A DNA stretch of 13,134 nt from VRUE01 sp035605695 (GTDB taxonomy: Bacteria; Actinomycetota; Thermoleophilia; Solirubrobacterales; 70-9). Position 1 is the stretch's first letter, and the number at the start of each line of letters is the position of its first letter. Below the pieces are notes generated by a model. That model saw only the letters and a list, made by a program, of their open reading frames with translations. It was not told the DNA's origin and made no database searches. The stretch is taken from the NCBI GenBank assembly GCA_035605695.1, contig DATNGZ010000063.1, positions 1-13,134 of the forward strand, read 5' to 3'. Of the stretch, positions 11,938-13,134 are shown in pieces. The position numbers and the translations under genes were made by a program.

Positions 11938-13134
11938 ATGGAGTCGAGCAGCCCCAAGCGCGCCGGACTCGTCCTCGCGGCGCTGATCCTGGTCGCGGCG
12001 GTTGCCAACCTCAACCTGGCGGTGGCCAACGTCGCCCTGCCGGACATCGGCAAGGCCTTCGGTTCCGGCCAGACGACGCTGAACCTGATCGCCGTCGGCT
12101 ACTCGCTGGGCCTGGCGACTTCGGTCCTCTACCTGGGCGCGCTCGGCGACCGCTACGGGCGCAAGATGATGCTGTTGCTCGGCATGGGGCTCTCGATCCC
12201 GGCCTCCCTGCTCGCCGGCTTCGCCCCCTCCGATGGCGTCCTCTTCGTCGCTCGACTGCTCGGCGGTGTCGCGGCGGGCATGGCCTTCCCCACCACCCTG
12301 GCCCTAATCACCGCGCTGTGGTCGGGCGCGGCGCGGACCCGTTCGATCGCGCTCTGGTCGGCGATCGGCGGCGCGATCGCATCGCTCGGGCCATTGCTCT
12401 CCGGCGCCCTGCTCGAACATTTCGACTGGGGCTCGGTCTTCCTGGTCACGCTGCCGCTGGCGGCCCTCGCCCTCTTCATGGCCTGGCGCTACGTCCCCGC
12501 CCACGTCAACGAGGCGACCGAGCCGGTCGACAACCTCGGCGGCATCCTCTCGATCCTGCTGATCGCGGCGCTCGTGCTCGGGATCAACCTGGCGCCGGTC
12601 CCCGGCAAGGGGGCGCTGGCGATCGGGCTGGGCATCGTCGCGGTCGCCGCGACCATGGCCTTCGTGGTCCGCCAGCGGCGGGCGCGCTCGCCGCTCTATG
12701 ACCTCGACGTAGCGGCACGCCGCATCTTCTGGGTCGCGGCCTGCGCCGGGATCATCGTCTTCGGCTCGCTGATGGGGGCGATGTTCATCGGCCAGCAGTT
12801 CCTCCAGAACGTGCTCGACTACTCGACCCTCGACTCCGGCCTGGCGATCCTGCCGGCGGCGGTGCTGATGGTGATCGTCGCGCCGCGCTCGGCGAAGCTG
12901 GTCGAGATCCGCGGCGCCCGCTTCACCCTGCTCGTCGGCTACGTCTTCTGCGTGCTCGGCTTCCTCACGATGCTGTTGCTCTGGAAAGACAACATCGAAT
13001 ACTGGAAGGTGGGCCTGGGCTACGCCTTCATCGGCGTCGGCGTCGGCTTCGCCGGCACGCCCGCCTCGCACTCGCTGACCGGGTCGGTGCCGGTGAAGCG
13101 GGCCGGGATGGCCTCGGGCACCGCCGACCTGCAG
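11938..13134 (+). CDS. MFS transporter, DHA2 (EmrB/QacA-like) family (3' end cut by window edge)
   Basis: A proton-driven efflux permease of the cytoplasmic membrane, probably exporting drugs or other small amphiphiles. The 399 visible residues cover roughly the first 11-12 of the expected 14 spans. Motif A is GALGDRYGRKMM (67-78) between spans 2 and 3. Motif C, around GPLLSGAL (151-158) in span 5, marks an exporter. The span 1 signature of DHA2 proteins, LDxTxVNVALP, reads LNLAVANVALP (25-35), so the usual Asp is Asn26. The frame stays open to the edge, and about 70-120 residues are probably missing. The ATG at 11938 directly precedes the first span. It is divergent from the hydrolase gene across 72 bases, and no regulator gene is visible in the window. 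Confidence 0.92.
   Translation, partial: MESSSPKRAGLVLAALILVAAVANLNLAVANVALPDIGKAFGSGQTTLNLIAVGYSLGLATSVLYLGALGDRYGRKMMLLLGMGLSIPASLLAGFAPSDGVLFVARLLGGVAAGMAFPTTLALITALWSGAARTRSIALWSAIGGAIASLGPLLSGALLEHFDWGSVFLVTLPLAALALFMAWRYVPAHVNEATEPVDNLGGILSILLIAALVLGINLAPVPGKGALAIGLGIVAVAATMAFVVRQRRARSPLYDLDVAARRIFWVAACAGIIVFGSLMGAMFIGQQFLQNVLDYSTLDSGLAILPAAVLMVIVAPRSAKLVEIRGARFTLLVGYVFCVLGFLTMLLLWKDNIEYWKVGLGYAFIGVGVGFAGTPASHSLTGSVPVKRAGMASGTADLQ

Overview
The window is a high-GC stretch from an actinobacterial chromosome. GC-rich codons, closely packed genes, short gaps, lipoprotein and Tat export signals and Gram-positive style iron boxes all fit. The gene set and style suggest a soil actinomycete relative, possibly Thermoleophilia/Solirubrobacterales, but the exact lineage is a guess. 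I see no mobile element, CRISPR array, tRNA or rRNA, and no gap longer than about 200 bases.

Layout. (1) 1-2505: a divergent pentose-phosphate pair. A short-form 6-phosphogluconate dehydrogenase (gnd, minus strand, cut by the left edge) faces glucose-6-phosphate dehydrogenase (zwf, plus strand). A 36-bp interrupted palindrome lies between them. (2) 2530-5963: a complete Efe-type iron uptake locus in the order efeU (FTR1 permease), efeB (Tat-exported DyP haem peroxidase), efeO (cupredoxin plus M75 imelysin lipoprotein). TTAGG-N4-CCTAA boxes stand before efeU and again before efeO, suggesting two metal-regulated transcription units. (3) 5964-7628: a nested RNA-type hairpin followed by a compact recQ helicase gene without the winged-helix domain. 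(4) 7629-8864: a structured leader or terminator followed by a secreted, GH26-like protein. (5) 8870-11865, minus strand: a metallo-beta-lactamase-fold hydrolase, a SRPBCC protein and a membrane-anchored PQQ-type beta-propeller, read in that order. The last two overlap by 8 bases. Long perfect hairpins separate the hydrolase from the SRPBCC gene and close the convergent junction at 8870-8922. (6) 11938-13134: a DHA2-type MFS exporter, divergent from the hydrolase and cut by the right edge.

How the parts work together. gnd and zwf encode the two dehydrogenases of the oxidative pentose phosphate pathway and share one regulatory gap. EfeO would capture iron at the outer face of the membrane, EfeB would work with it extracellularly, and EfeU would carry iron across the membrane. 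Several genes have a TANNNT hexamer only 6-10 bases before the start codon (gnd, zwf, recQ, the MFS gene), which points to leaderless transcription. I found no clearly new multi-gene system. The least explained material is the set of long intergenic palindromes, the hydrolase/SRPBCC/propeller group and the atypical GH26-like protein.
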